A stretch of DNA of 47,475 nt from assembly GCA_028291765.1 (NCBI GenBank), contig JAQGNR010000206.1, positions 1-47,475 on the forward strand, written 5' to 3'. The translations under genes and the position numbers were made by a program. Under the pieces are notes generated by a model. That model did not search any database. It was not told the origin of the DNA and saw only the letters and a list, made by a program, of their open reading frames with translations. How positions within the stretch are numbered: position 1 is the first letter of the stretch; each line of letters begins with the position of its first letter. The DNA comes from Herbaspirillum sp. (GTDB taxonomy: Bacteria; Pseudomonadota; Gammaproteobacteria; Burkholderiales; Burkholderiaceae_D). Of this stretch, positions 34,527 to 45,096 are shown in pieces.

Positions 34527-35000
34527 ATGCAAGGCGATAAATCCGTCATCAAGTTGCTCAACGCACAGCTTACCAACGAACTATCTGCGATCAATCAATA
34601 TTTCCTGCACGCCCGGATGTACAAACACTGGGGCCTGGAAAAAATCGCCAAAAAAGAATATGAAGAATCCATCGGTGAAATGAAACACGCCGATAAATTA
34701 ATCGACCGTATTCTGATGCTCGGCGGCCTGCCCAATCTGCAAGCACTGCATAAATTAATGATCGGCGAAAATACGCCGGAAATGCTGAGCAGCGATCTGA
34801 AACTGGAACAAGCGGCACAGCTGACAGTGAAAGAAGGTATCGCCACTGCCGAAAAAGCCGGCGATTATATTTCGCGCGATCTGCTTAAAATTATTCTGGA
34901 CGATACGGAAGAACATATCGACTGGCTGGAAACGCAGTTGGAGCTGATCGAAAAGGTCGGCCTGCCGAATTACCTCCAGGCACAAATCATCGAAAGCTAG
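34527..35000 (+). CDS. bfr: Bacterioferritin
   Basis: Bacterioferritin forms a 24-subunit heme-containing shell that oxidises and stores iron. The 157-residue protein numbers like E. coli Bfr without gaps. Ferroxidase ligands Glu18, Glu51, His54, Glu94 and His130 are present, and Met52, the heme ligand, is in GEMKHADK. The sixth ligand position, 127, is Thr ([10 protein letters not shown]) where E. coli has Glu; Glu128 and Glu129 follow. This may weaken the second iron site or be tolerated in this lineage. The gene lies after the hemP-exbD group, with bfd upstream, and ends 26 bases before a 58-bp palindrome. Confidence 0.93.
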   Translation: MQGDKSVIKLLNAQLTNELSAINQYFLHARMYKHWGLEKIAKKEYEESIGEMKHADKLIDRILMLGGLPNLQALHKLMIGENTPEMLSSDLKLEQAAQLTVKEGIATAEKAGDYISRDLLKIILDDTEEHIDWLETQLELIEKVGLPNYLQAQIIES

Positions 35001-35026
35001 GCAGCCACGCCGCCGGCCCTATGTGG

Positions 35027-35084
35027 TCATTGAAGTTAAAAAGGGCGCAGATCGTACGATCTGCGCCCTTTTTAACTTCAATGA
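35027..35084. terminator. 58-bp perfect palindrome, two-way terminator between bfr and gst
   Basis: The 29-base arm TCATTGAAGTTAAAAAGGGC plus GCAGATCGT is followed directly by its exact complement, with no unpaired centre. The G+C-rich core is flanked by A-run and T-run (AAAAAGGGCGC...GCGCCCTTTTT), so it terminates in both directions, serving convergent bfr and gst. It ends eight bases from the gst stop. Confidence 0.9.
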
Positions 35085-35091
35085 CTTAAAC

Positions 35092-37263
<2,172 letters not shown>

Positions 37264-37278
37264 GAACGCATCGATCAT

Positions 37279-37318
37279 GCCGCTGCCGCTGCCGTTATCG
37301 CTGCCGTTGCCGTTACCG
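37279..37318. repeat. Short GCTGCCG-type simple repeat
   Basis: Between purB and the cytochrome gene, GCTGCC/GTTGCC/GTTACC hexamers repeat imperfectly (CCGCTGCCGCTGCCGTTATC and on). No coding role is seen. Confidence 0.6.
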
Positions 37319-37374
37319 ATGGCTTGCGCTGATCGCATGTGTGCCTTGCAATATTGATCGTCAGAAAGGCAATC

Positions 37375-37914
37375 GTGAGACCGTTCTCCAAGAAAAAATA
37401 CAGCGGCACTGCCATCCTGCTGCACTGGCTGATCGCATTGATGATCATCTGCACCTTCACCCTGGGGCTGGTCATGGTCAATATCCCCGGCCTCACACCG
37501 ACCAAGCTGAAGTATGTTGCGTGGCATAAATGGAGCGGCGTCACGATTCTGGCGCTGGCGTGCCTGCGCGTATTGTGGCGACTGACGCACGCCGCACCGC
37601 CCTACCCGGCGGGCATATCGCGCTGGCAGATCAGCGCGGCGCATCTAATGCATATATTGTTATATGTATTAATCTTTGCGGTGCCGCTGACCGGCTATTT
37701 TTATTCGCTGGCGGCAGGCGTCCCGATAGTCTATCTCGGCCTGTTTCCACTACCGGTTCTGATCGCCAAAAATCGGGAACTGGCAGAGATCCTGAAGATG
37801 GCCCACTATGTGCTGAACATGACAATGCTCGTATGTGTCTGCCTACATCTGCTGGCGGCGTTGAAACATCATTTCATCGACCGCGACGAAATCCTTAAAC
37901 GCATGTTGCCTTAA
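37375..37914 (+). CDS. cybB: Cytochrome b561 family protein
   Basis: This inner-membrane diheme cytochrome b has four predicted helices in 179 residues. Heme-ligand histidines are expected in ILLHWLIALM (helix 1), AWHKWSGVTIL (helix 2), HLMHILLYVLIF (helix 3) and CLHLLAALKHHF (helix 4), and all four helices carry them. It probably passes electrons to or from quinone; the partner is not known. The start is a GTG at 37375 with AAAGG five bases upstream; an upstream GTG at 37339 is less likely. Two yceI genes follow, a combination seen in many proteobacteria. Confidence 0.87.
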   Translation: MRPFSKKKYSGTAILLHWLIALMIICTFTLGLVMVNIPGLTPTKLKYVAWHKWSGVTILALACLRVLWRLTHAAPPYPAGISRWQISAAHLMHILLYVLIFAVPLTGYFYSLAAGVPIVYLGLFPLPVLIAKNRELAEILKMAHYVLNMTMLVCVCLHLLAALKHHFIDRDEILKRMLP

Positions 37915-37936
37915 TTTTTTCATCCCAGGAGCCAGA

Positions 37937-38512
37937 ATGACATCTCACCGAATTGTGCATGCGGCCGCTGTCGGCCTCGCAACGCTATGCCTGACGCTGC
38001 CGGCGCTGTCGGCATCGGCTTCACCGCTTAAAGTCGACCCTGGCAAAAGCACTGTAACGATCGTTTTCAAACAACTCAATGTCCCGGTTGAAGCCAGCTT
38101 CAAGAAATTCAATGCTCAAATCGACTTCGATGGCGCCAAACCGGAAACAGCCAAAGCCGCAGTAGAGATGGACATTGCCAGTTTCGATCTGGGCGATGCG
38201 CAATACAATCAGGAAGTCATGAAAAAGGACTGGTTCAATGCCGCCCAGTTTCCCAAGGCGACATTCACTGCGGCCACGATCAAAAGCGCAGGACCCGGTA
38301 AATTCACCGTCGCGGGCAAACTGAGCATCAAAGGCAAAACCAGCGATGTAAGCTTTCCGTTAACCGTCAAAAAAGACGGCGCCGCGCAAGTTTTCGACGG
38401 TACATTACCAATTAAACGCCTGACCTATAATATCGGCGAAGGCGACTGGAAAGACACCGACACCGTCGCCGATGAAGTGCTGATTAAATTTCACGTTGTC
38501 GCTACGCCGTAA
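37937..38512 (+). CDS. YceI family periplasmic protein (first copy)
   Basis: YceI proteins are lipocalin-like beta-barrels that bind polyisoprenoid lipids such as ubiquinone in the periplasm. This 191-residue copy has a signal peptide (MTSHRIVHAAAVGLATLCLTLPALSASAS) and the family blocks KSTVTIVFKQLNVPVEASFKKF, FPKATFTAATIK, FTVAGKLSIKGKTSDVSFP and the final VLIKFHVVA. AGGAG precedes the ATG. It begins 22 bases after the cytochrome gene and is 54 bases before a second yceI. The two copies are clearly diverged. Confidence 0.9.
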   Translation: MTSHRIVHAAAVGLATLCLTLPALSASASPLKVDPGKSTVTIVFKQLNVPVEASFKKFNAQIDFDGAKPETAKAAVEMDIASFDLGDAQYNQEVMKKDWFNAAQFPKATFTAATIKSAGPGKFTVAGKLSIKGKTSDVSFPLTVKKDGAAQVFDGTLPIKRLTYNIGEGDWKDTDTVADEVLIKFHVVATP

Positions 38513-38566
38513 GCATTCCCGAATTCCAAGCGTTCCATCCCACCCTAAAAGTAAAAGGACATCGCC

Positions 38567-39142
38567 ATGAAATTGCATCAGATCATCCTATCGCTGCTGG
38601 CTGCCGCTGCGCCTGCTCTGGCCTTCGCTGCCGCCGACACTTACACGATCGACCCGACGCATACCTACCCGAGTTTTGAAAGCGATCATATGGGCATTTC
38701 CACATGGCGCGGCAAATTCACCAAAACCAGCGGCGACATCACATTGGATCAGGCAGCAAAGACTGGCGCCATCAATATCAAGGTCGATATCGGCTCGATC
38801 GACTTCGGTATGCCGGCGCTGAACAACCGCGCCAAGACGGCGGACTTGTTTGACGCGTCACAATTTCCAACCGCGACCTACGCCAGCACATCGATCAAAT
38901 TCGACGGCGGCAAACCGGTTGCAGCCGAAGGCAATCTGACGCTGCACGGCGTAACCAAACCAGTCAAGCTGACAATCAATAAATTCGCCTGCGTCACAGA
39001 CAGCATGACCAAACATGAGCGTTGCGGCGCCGATGCCAGCGCAGAATTCAATCGCGCCGATTTCGGTATGAATTTCGGCTTGCCGAAGTTCTCCCCGGAA
39101 GTGAAACTGGCCATTCAGGTCGAAGCCGTCAAGACCAACTAG
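38567..39142 (+). CDS. YceI family periplasmic protein (second copy)
   Basis: This copy is also 191 residues, with a signal peptide (MKLHQIILSLLAAAAPALAFAA) and YTIDPTHTYPSFESDHMGIS at the mature start, the most typical YceI opening. ASQFPTATYASTSIKFDG, GNLTLHGVTKPVKLTI and GMNFGLPKFSPEVKLAIQVEA follow. Unlike the first copy it has two Cys in a loop (FACVTDSMTKHERCGADAS), which may form a disulfide. AAAAGGA precedes the ATG. Together with the cytochrome b561 gene it suggests a small periplasmic quinone or redox module, by context only. Confidence 0.92.
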   Translation: MKLHQIILSLLAAAAPALAFAAADTYTIDPTHTYPSFESDHMGISTWRGKFTKTSGDITLDQAAKTGAINIKVDIGSIDFGMPALNNRAKTADLFDASQFPTATYASTSIKFDGGKPVAAEGNLTLHGVTKPVKLTINKFACVTDSMTKHERCGADASAEFNRADFGMNFGLPKFSPEVKLAIQVEAVKTN

Positions 39143-39174
39143 GCCGGGGGCGCCATATAAAACGGGAATCGCTT

Positions 39175-39810
39175 ATGTCCATTGCAGATCTGCGTAAAGA
39201 TTACAGCCGGATGAGCCTGACCGAAAGCGATCTGCTCGACAACCCGATCGAGCAATTCTCGGTCTGGTTCGAGCAGGCCTTATCGGCTGAAATTGCTGAG
39301 CCCAATGCAATGTGCCTGAGTACCGTAGCGCCCGACAATCGCCCTTCGTCGCGCATCGTACTGATCAAAAATATCGATGCGCGCGGTTTCACCTGGTTCA
39401 CCAACTACGTCAGCCGCAAGGGGCAGGATCTGATCGGTAATCCCTACGCAGCGCTGTTATTTCACTGGATAGAACTGGAGCGCCAGGTACGCATCGAAGG
39501 CCGCGTAGAACGTGTTACGGACGCGGAAAGCGACGAATATTTTAATAGCCGCCCATTGTTGAGCCGATTGGCGGCAATCGCTTCTGACCAAAGCGCGCCG
39601 GTGGCCGACCGCGCTGCACTGGAACAACAGTTGCTCGATGTAGAACATCTCTATGGCGAGCACCCGGTGCGCCCGGCGTACTGGGGCGGCTATCGTCTGG
39701 TGCCGGACCGATTGGAATTCTGGCAAGGCCGCCGCTCACGGCTGCACGATCGCATTGTCTATACCTTGAATGCCGATAACAGTTGGAAAAAACAACGCTT
39801 GCAGCCTTAG
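39175..39810 (+). CDS. pdxH: Pyridoxine/pyridoxamine 5'-phosphate oxidase
   Basis: PdxH is the FMN oxidase that makes pyridoxal phosphate from PNP or PMP, the last step of the pathway that includes pdxA in this window. The 211-residue protein starts MSIADLRKDYSRMSLTESDL and has FMN-binding SSRIVLIKNIDARGFTWFTNY and YWGGYRLVPDRLEFWQGRRSRLHDR, ending in the nearly invariant RLxP. The native C-terminus shows the stop is in its normal place. The TAG stop is the first part of a long palindromic repeat that begins there. Confidence 0.96.
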   Translation: MSIADLRKDYSRMSLTESDLLDNPIEQFSVWFEQALSAEIAEPNAMCLSTVAPDNRPSSRIVLIKNIDARGFTWFTNYVSRKGQDLIGNPYAALLFHWIELERQVRIEGRVERVTDAESDEYFNSRPLLSRLAAIASDQSAPVADRAALEQQLLDVEHLYGEHPVRPAYWGGYRLVPDRLEFWQGRRSRLHDRIVYTLNADNSWKKQRLQP

Positions 39811-39985
39811 GGCTTGTTGCGAAATGAAGGGCAAGGCGGACTGTTACGGGCTGTGGCGTGATGTTGTGCGCAGTGAAGTAAAGAAGGGAGGGGGCCGCAG
39901 GCCGCCGGAATGACATGAACGGAGCACAACATCACGTCACAGCCCGCAACAGCCCGCCTTGCCCTTCATTTCGCAACAAGCCCTA
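39808..39985. mobile_element. MITE-like palindromic element between pdxH and msrA
   Basis: A left arm (39809-39869, from AGGGCTTGTTGCGAAATGAA) and right arm (39924-39984) are inverted copies with only three mismatches over about 61 bases. The centre (39870-39923) contains GGCCGCAGGCC. The whole unit is bounded by TA on each side (T-AGGGCTTG ... CAAGCCC-TA), consistent with TA-target insertion. TAG at 39808-39810 is the pdxH stop and CTA at 39983-39985 the msrA stop. No transposase gene is present. A rearranged copy is at 141-308. Confidence 0.8.
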
Positions 39986-40504
39986 TCTGGACTTATCCGT
40001 AAATAATTTACGGAATTTTGCGACTTTAGGCGCCACGACGAATGCGCAATACCCCTGCAATGGATGATTTTCAAAATAATCCTGATGGTAATCTTCCGCC
40101 GGGAAGTAAGTCTCAACAGGACTCACTTCGGTAACAATAGGCGCATCCCACACACACGCCATCTCGGCGATCACATGCCTGGCGGTTTCCAACTGCTCCG
40201 GCGAATCGTAATAAATCACCGAACGATATTGCGTACCGACATCATTGCCCTGGCGGTTTAATGTCGTGGGATCGTGAATCGTGAAGAAAATCTCCAGCAA
40301 TTCCCGATAAGAAATCGTCTTAGGATCGAAGGTCAGCTTGACCACTTCCGCATGACCGGTAGTCCCTGTGCATATCTGCTCGTAGCTTGGCTTATCGACA
40401 GTACCGCCGGTGTAGCCGGACTCGACCGCAGTTACCCCTTTGACTTCCTTGTATACAGCTTCCGTACACCAGAAGCACCCGCCACCCAGAATTGCCGTTG
40501 CCAT
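39983..40504 (-). CDS. msrA: Peptide-methionine (S)-S-oxide reductase MsrA
   Basis: MsrA repairs oxidised methionine in proteins with thioredoxin as reductant. The 173-residue protein has the catalytic GGGCFWCTEAVY motif with Cys10. GYTGG, PSYEQICTGTTGHAEVV, FFTIHDPTTLNRQGNDVGTQYRSVI and EDYHQDYFENHP are further conserved blocks. GGAG lies six bases before the ATG at 40504; the upstream TTG at 40516 would overlap that ribosome site, so it is not used. Its stop codon coincides with the right end of the palindromic element. Confidence 0.95.
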   Translation of the reverse strand: MATAILGGGCFWCTEAVYKEVKGVTAVESGYTGGTVDKPSYEQICTGTTGHAEVVKLTFDPKTISYRELLEIFFTIHDPTTLNRQGNDVGTQYRSVIYYDSPEQLETARHVIAEMACVWDAPIVTEVSPVETYFPAEDYHQDYFENHPLQGYCAFVVAPKVAKFRKLFTDKSR

Positions 40505-40670
40505 GCGTTGCTCCAATGATTTGCCCTACTTCAAACTTTAACGCAAAACACCGCTTTATATGGGAGAATTTGTCCGTCTAAACATAATTAGAACTCATTC
40601 ACACTTTTGCCTATGGGCGAAATGAGTTTTAAGCACCCCTTACAGCGATTTCGATTCGATCAGGCAATAG

Positions 40671-41180
40671 ATGCACATACGTTCTCCGCGCGCGTTATCC
40701 CGTGAATTCGACACAAGCCATTTTCGCCGTGCGCTGTCGCAATTTGCGACCGGCGTTACGATTATCACCACACGCCTATCGGATGGCAGCTTTCTCGGAC
40801 TCACCGCCAGTTCCTTTAATTCGGTTTCGCTGGAGCCGCCGCTGGTGTTATGGAGTCTGGCCAATGCATCGGCCAGTCTGGATGCATTCAGCGGCAATTC
40901 GCATTACGTCATCAATGTTCTGAGCGCACAACAAGTGGCGCTGGCGGAGCGATTCGGTAAACGCAGGACCAACAAATTCGACGGCATCGACTATCAGTTA
41001 TCCCGCACCGGCCAACCGGTTCTGACAGGCGCCGCTGCCTGGTTTGAATGCCATAACCGCAGCCGCTATCCGGAAGGCGATCATGTGATATTCGTCGGGG
41101 AAGTCGAACAGTGCGAAGTGCAGCCGCAAGCCGGGCTGATATTTCACAACGGGAAATTCGTCAAAACGACCGACGCTTAA
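40671..41180 (+). CDS. Flavin reductase family protein
   Basis: This 169-residue protein has the flavin reductase (FMN-binding split-barrel) pattern: FRRALSQFATGVTIITT near the start, LGLTASSFNSVSLEPPLVLWSL in the middle and HVIFVGEVEQCEV later. Such proteins supply reduced FMN or FAD to a two-component monooxygenase. No monooxygenase gene is adjacent, so its partner is unknown. It is divergent from msrA and convergent with the OmpW gene, followed by two hairpins. An 8-bp inverted repeat (AACTCATT...AATGAGTT, 40592-40627) lies in its upstream region. Confidence 0.88.
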   Translation: MHIRSPRALSREFDTSHFRRALSQFATGVTIITTRLSDGSFLGLTASSFNSVSLEPPLVLWSLANASASLDAFSGNSHYVINVLSAQQVALAERFGKRRTNKFDGIDYQLSRTGQPVLTGAAAWFECHNRSRYPEGDHVIFVGEVEQCEVQPQAGLIFHNGKFVKTTDA

Positions 41181-41210
41181 CACTTTGAACCGGCAACCTG
41201 ACGCCGGAAA

Positions 41211-41242
41211 ACGACAAACCCGCCGAAAGGCGGGTTTGTCGT
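41211..41242 (+). terminator. Strong hairpin after the flavin reductase gene
   Basis: ACGACAAACCCGCC and GGCGGGTTTGTCGT form a perfect 14-pair stem closed by a GAAA tetraloop. Only a short T-rich stretch follows, but stem strength and position argue for a terminator. Confidence 0.75.
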
Positions 41243-41257
41243 TTATCTTCACTTCAC

Positions 41258-41288
41258 AAAACACGCTATCGAAATGGCGTGTTTTTTT
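41258..41288. terminator. Second hairpin between flavin reductase and ompW, likely two-way
   Basis: AAAACACGC and GCGTGTTTT, with inner pairs around a CGAA loop and a TTTTTTT run, lie ten bases from the ompW stop. A-run and T-run on either side allow termination of both convergent genes. Confidence 0.75.
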
Positions 41289-41298
41289 ACATTTTTCT

Positions 41299-42042
41299 TT
41301 AGAACGCGTAACCCACCGACAGGAAGGTTATCAGAGGATTGATGGTCAAAGTGGTGTGCGCAACCGTCGTACCGGCTAAGCCACCGGTCGTCGTAATATC
41401 CGCGTTGGTCTTCAGCGGTATATACGAAACCGATAAGGACAACGACCAGTTTTTGTCGAAGTTATAGGATGCGCCGACGTTGGCGACAGGCGCCCACGAA
41501 GAACTCAAATGCGCTGAAGACGTTCCGATTGACCCGAACTGCGGTGTAAGCGTCGCCGCATTCTGGAAAGGCTGGGTCAATTGGATGCCTGTGTACCACA
41601 CATAGGTCACACCGGCGCCGACGAACGGACGGAATTTGCTGTCCGCATCGCCGAAGAACCACTTGGCGACAATTGCAGGACTCCATTGTTTTGCCGAACC
41701 GATCTGGGTAACGCCTTCCGATGCTAAAACGGACCCTTCCGCCTGCAAATGAAAGCGTGGCGGGACACCCACATCGAGCGTGGTCGCGAAGTTATCGGTC
41801 CAGAAATGAGTAATCGCCAATCCCAGAGTGTCGGCGCTATCGATAGACGCACCGCTGCCGGGAATCGCGCCGATAGGGGGTTGGCTGAATGACAGCGGAT
41901 CGCTGGAATCGTTTGGCGCAAGATGAAACCAACCCACACCGAAGACATTGCTGCCGGCGCTCTGCGCGGCTGCAGGTAAAGAAAATGCCGCCAGTAAAGA
42001 CAGGGCGGCGGCGCAGGACAGGGCTTTAACAGGTTTTTTCAT
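41299..42042 (-). CDS. ompW: OmpW family outer-membrane protein
   Basis: OmpW is an eight-stranded outer-membrane barrel linked to small hydrophobic molecules and stress responses. The 247-residue protein starts with a signal peptide (MKKPVKALSCAAALSLLAAFSLPAAAQ) and goes on with SNVFGVGWFHLAPNDSSDPL, LGLAITHFWTDNFATTLDVGVP, KFRPFVGAGVTYVWYTG and DKNWSLSLSVSYIPL, ending in the barrel-terminal SVGYAF. GGAGAC precedes the ATG at 42042; the frame is open earlier, but without a signal. The 220-base gap upstream is A+T-rich and I see no clear regulator site in it. Confidence 0.92.
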   Translation of the reverse strand: MKKPVKALSCAAALSLLAAFSLPAAAQSAGSNVFGVGWFHLAPNDSSDPLSFSQPPIGAIPGSGASIDSADTLGLAITHFWTDNFATTLDVGVPPRFHLQAEGSVLASEGVTQIGSAKQWSPAIVAKWFFGDADSKFRPFVGAGVTYVWYTGIQLTQPFQNAATLTPQFGSIGTSSAHLSSSWAPVANVGASYNFDKNWSLSLSVSYIPLKTNADITTTGGLAGTTVAHTTLTINPLITFLSVGYAF

Positions 42043-42262
42043 TTCTTTGTCTCCAGATTTTTTTAATGGGCGCTTGTAAATATTCGACGAGTAAAATTTC
42101 TCGCTTTTTAATAATTCATCCATTCGAACAAAAGAACACACGTGCCTTTAAATAAAAAGAACGTGCGTGCTATTCATCGGCTGTAACTATGCCAGCTTTG
42201 TTAACGCTTGTGTAGATAGTGTCTTTTTTTGGCAACCTACTGGAGCTGCCCGGCCCAAACGA

Positions 42263-43324
42263 CTATTTTTTAAGAGACGCAAGACTGGACAACCAGCCTG
42301 TCGAATCGAAAGCGGCGCGCCGTAGACGATCGTTCACACCCTGCCATGCGGCATCTTCAGGCGGCGCTTCTACCACGATCAGATCTGCCGCTGCGCCGTC
42401 CATCGCACGCAATGCCGCATACAAATCGTGCGCATACCCGGCAGCATCCGCAGGCAATATCAGCGACGCTCGCGCCGGGACATGATGAGGAAGGTAATGA
42501 ATCAGCGCCATCGTCTTACCGGCGTCCGACAATTGTCCGGCAACGGCATCCAGACGATGGCTAGCCACCAGCACCACCGGCGTGGCCGGTGCGTAATGCG
42601 CATCCAAGGTACCGGAAGCACGCGGTGCGGCGGTATCCGGCGCATTGGGCATGACGCCCAGCACTGCGGCGATCTGTAATGCAGAGATCTGCCCCGGACG
42701 CAATAATGCGACGCCATGCGTGGCCACGCGCGACACATCCAGAATCGTCGATTCGATGCCGACCTGACTTTGCCCGCCATCCAGGATGTAATCGAGCAAC
42801 ACCGCGTCGGCGCCGGCAAATTCATCGCGCACATGTTGCGCGGTGGTCGGGCTGACATGACCGAATTTATTGGCGGACGGCCCGGCAATCCCGCCCCTAC
42901 CCTGCTTGAATTGGCGCAACAAGGCTTGCGCCACCGGATGCGACGGGCAACGCAGGCCTACCGTATCCTGACCGCCTGAGACAGCATTCGGAATATGCGC
43001 GGCACGTGGCAAAATCAAGGTCAACGGCCCCGGCCAGAAGGCATCGATCAATTGCCGTGCCTGCAGCGGCAATGCGCTGACCCAATAAGCGATATCGGCT
43101 TCCGGCGCGATATGCACGATCACCGGATGATTGGAAGGACGGCCCTTGGCTGCGTAGATATTGGCAATCGCTTGCGCATTCTCGGCGTCGCCACCCAATC
43201 CGTAGACAGTCTCGGTTGGAAACGCCACCAATCCACCGGCCTCAAGCCTGCGCGCCGCAAACGCGATATCGGCCGGCTGCGGCGATGCAGATGGAGAAGA
43301 AGATGGGGATGGCGGCGGATTCAT
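42263..43324 (-). CDS. L-threonylcarbamoyladenylate synthase (Sua5 long form)
   Basis: The enzyme makes threonylcarbamoyl-AMP for the t6A37 modification of tRNAs that read ANN codons. The 353-residue protein has the YrdC core (RRLEAGGLVAFPTETVYGLGGDA, IYAAKGRPSNHPVIVHI, GGIAGPSANKFGHVSPT) plus the extra C-terminal Sua5 domain with ASGTLDAHYAPATPVVL. It is thus Sua5/TsaC2 type rather than short TsaC. The N-terminal 15 residues are a Pro/Ser-rich tail of no known role. It is the last gene of the purC-purE-purK run, 47 bases after purK. Confidence 0.92.
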   Translation of the reverse strand: MNPPPSPSSSPSASPQPADIAFAARRLEAGGLVAFPTETVYGLGGDAENAQAIANIYAAKGRPSNHPVIVHIAPEADIAYWVSALPLQARQLIDAFWPGPLTLILPRAAHIPNAVSGGQDTVGLRCPSHPVAQALLRQFKQGRGGIAGPSANKFGHVSPTTAQHVRDEFAGADAVLLDYILDGGQSQVGIESTILDVSRVATHGVALLRPGQISALQIAAVLGVMPNAPDTAAPRASGTLDAHYAPATPVVLVASHRLDAVAGQLSDAGKTMALIHYLPHHVPARASLILPADAAGYAHDLYAALRAMDGAAADLIVVEAPPEDAAWQGVNDRLRRAAFDSTGWLSSLASLKK

Positions 43325-43371
43325 TGTGCTATAAGAGAACGGACGACAGCGGACAGAGCGGACGCAACGAA

Positions 43372-44565
43372 CTACAACGTGATGCCGAGCAACACACAGG
43401 CCAGCGAAAATTGTTGCTGCGCCTGTGCCAGCGTCGGCGCGACAAAGGTAATGTGCCCCATCTTACGGCCGCTGCGCGCGTGCGTCTTGCCATATAAATG
43501 CAGATGTGCGCCAGGCAATGCCAGAATGCGATCCCACTGCGGCTCGCGCTCCTGTCCATTCGCATCGATCCAGATATCGCCCAGGATATTGAGCATCACC
43601 GACGATGAATGCTGCCGCGTATCGCCCAACGGCAAACGCGCCATCGCCCTGACCTGCTGCTCGAACTGACTGGTGACGCAGGCATCGATGGTGTAATGCC
43701 CACTGTTATGCGGACGCGGCGCCATCTCATTGACGACCAGCGAGCCATCCCGCAACACGAAAAATTCTATGCACAGCACGCCGACATAAGCGAGCTTGGC
43801 GGCAATGGCCAGCGCCGCCTCCTGCGCCAGCCCGGCACTTTGCGCAGAAACGTTCGGCCCCGGCACGGTGGTGCTGAACAAAACACCATCGCGATGCACA
43901 TTTTCCGCAATCGGATAAACCACCGCCTCGCCATCGGCGCCACGCGCCACCAATACCGAAATTTCATAGGCCAGCGGCAGCATTTTTTCCAGCACGCACG
44001 GCACACCCTGCATATCGGCGAATGCAGCGCGCAACTGATCGCGCGTGCTCACCCTGACCTGGCCTTTGCCGTCGTAACCCATGCGGATCGTTTTCAGGAT
44101 GCCGGGCAGCAACTCGACTGGCGCCGTATCGACATCAGCCGGCCCGATAATCGCATGATGCGGCGCCGGCAGTACGCCGGAAGCGGCGCTGCACTCGGTA
44201 AAAAACCGCTTTTCGGCCATCCGATCCTGCGCCACGGAAACGCTGGCGGCGCTCGGCGCCACTATACTGTGCTGCGCCAGACGCACCAGGCTGCCCGCCA
44301 CTACATTTTCAAATTCGGTCGTCACTGCCACGCATAAATCGGCCAAACCATCTAACGCGGCAGCATCGTCATAAGCGGCATGCAGATGCCGATCGGCGAC
44401 TTGTCCGGCCGGGCAATCGGCTTCCGGCTCCAGCGTGGCAACGCGATAACCCAGCGATTGCGCGGCTTGTGCAAACATGCGTCCCAATTGGCCGCCACCC
44501 ATCACGCCCAGCCAGGTCGGCGGCGTCGTGCCGGGCGTCAACGCCGGCAGATCAACATCATTCAT
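43372..44565 (-). CDS. purK: N5-carboxyaminoimidazole ribonucleotide synthase PurK
   Basis: PurK is an ATP-grasp enzyme that carboxylates AIR to N5-CAIR in purine synthesis. The protein has 397 residues: [21 protein letters not shown] near the start, ATTEFENV (about 81-88), [16 protein letters not shown] in the ATP-binding region and [24 protein letters not shown] near the centre. Motifs and length match bacterial PurK. Its ATG overlaps the purE stop by four bases (ATGA), which implies coupling of the two enzymes that act in sequence. Confidence 0.96.
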   Translation of the reverse strand: MNDVDLPALTPGTTPPTWLGVMGGGQLGRMFAQAAQSLGYRVATLEPEADCPAGQVADRHLHAAYDDAAALDGLADLCVAVTTEFENVVAGSLVRLAQHSIVAPSAASVSVAQDRMAEKRFFTECSAASGVLPAPHHAIIGPADVDTAPVELLPGILKTIRMGYDGKGQVRVSTRDQLRAAFADMQGVPCVLEKMLPLAYEISVLVARGADGEAVVYPIAENVHRDGVLFSTTVPGPNVSAQSAGLAQEAALAIAAKLAYVGVLCIEFFVLRDGSLVVNEMAPRPHNSGHYTIDACVTSQFEQQVRAMARLPLGDTRQHSSSVMLNILGDIWIDANGQEREPQWDRILALPGAHLHLYGKTHARSGRKMGHITFVAPTLAQAQQQFSLACVLLGITL

Positions 44566-45095
44566 AAGGGTAATTTCATATTCAGGGCCGCTTGCGTCTG
44601 CTGCTCGCGATACAGAGAGAGCCGCGCAGCCAGAGCTTCATCGGTAGTGGCCAGCATCGCGATCGCCGCCAGCGCCGCATTGGCCGCACCGGCTTCACCA
44701 ATGGCAAAGGTAGCCACCGGGATGCCCTTGGGCATTTGTACAATCGACAGTAAGGAATCTTCGCCGCGCAAATATTTGGACGGCACCGGCACGCCGAACA
44801 CCGGCACGATGGTTTTGGCGGCAATCATGCCCGGCAAATGCGCCGCGCCGCCGGCGCCGGCAATAATCGCGCGCAGGCCCCGGCTACGGGCGCTGCCGGC
44901 GTATTCGAACATCTGATCCGGCATCCGGTGCGCAGACACGACCTGCGCCTCATGCGCGATGCCGAATTCTTTCAGAATCGCCACCGCGTGCTGCATCACG
45001 TCCCAATCGGACGAAGAACCCATCACCACGCCGACCAACGGCGCCACAGCAGTAGCTGCGGCGGAAACTGCATCCTGTTCACGCGTCGTCGACAT
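44562..45095 (-). CDS. purE: N5-CAIR mutase PurE
   Basis: PurE converts N5-CAIR to CAIR in the octameric class I form. The 177-residue protein has [24 protein letters not shown] (about 25-48), [15 protein letters not shown] with the catalytic His, and [25 protein letters not shown] short variable N-terminus of about 20 residues precedes this. It lies one base after purC and overlaps purK. Confidence 0.96.
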   Translation of the reverse strand: MSTTREQDAVSAAATAVAPLVGVVMGSSSDWDVMQHAVAILKEFGIAHEAQVVSAHRMPDQMFEYAGSARSRGLRAIIAGAGGAAHLPGMIAAKTIVPVFGVPVPSKYLRGEDSLLSIVQMPKGIPVATFAIGEAGAANAALAAIAMLATTDEALAARLSLYREQQTQAALNMKLPL

Positions 45096-45096
45096 A

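Noticed and set aside
42043..42262. An FNR-type site upstream of ompW
   Set aside because: I looked for TTGAT-N4-ATCAA and found no convincing match in the gap.
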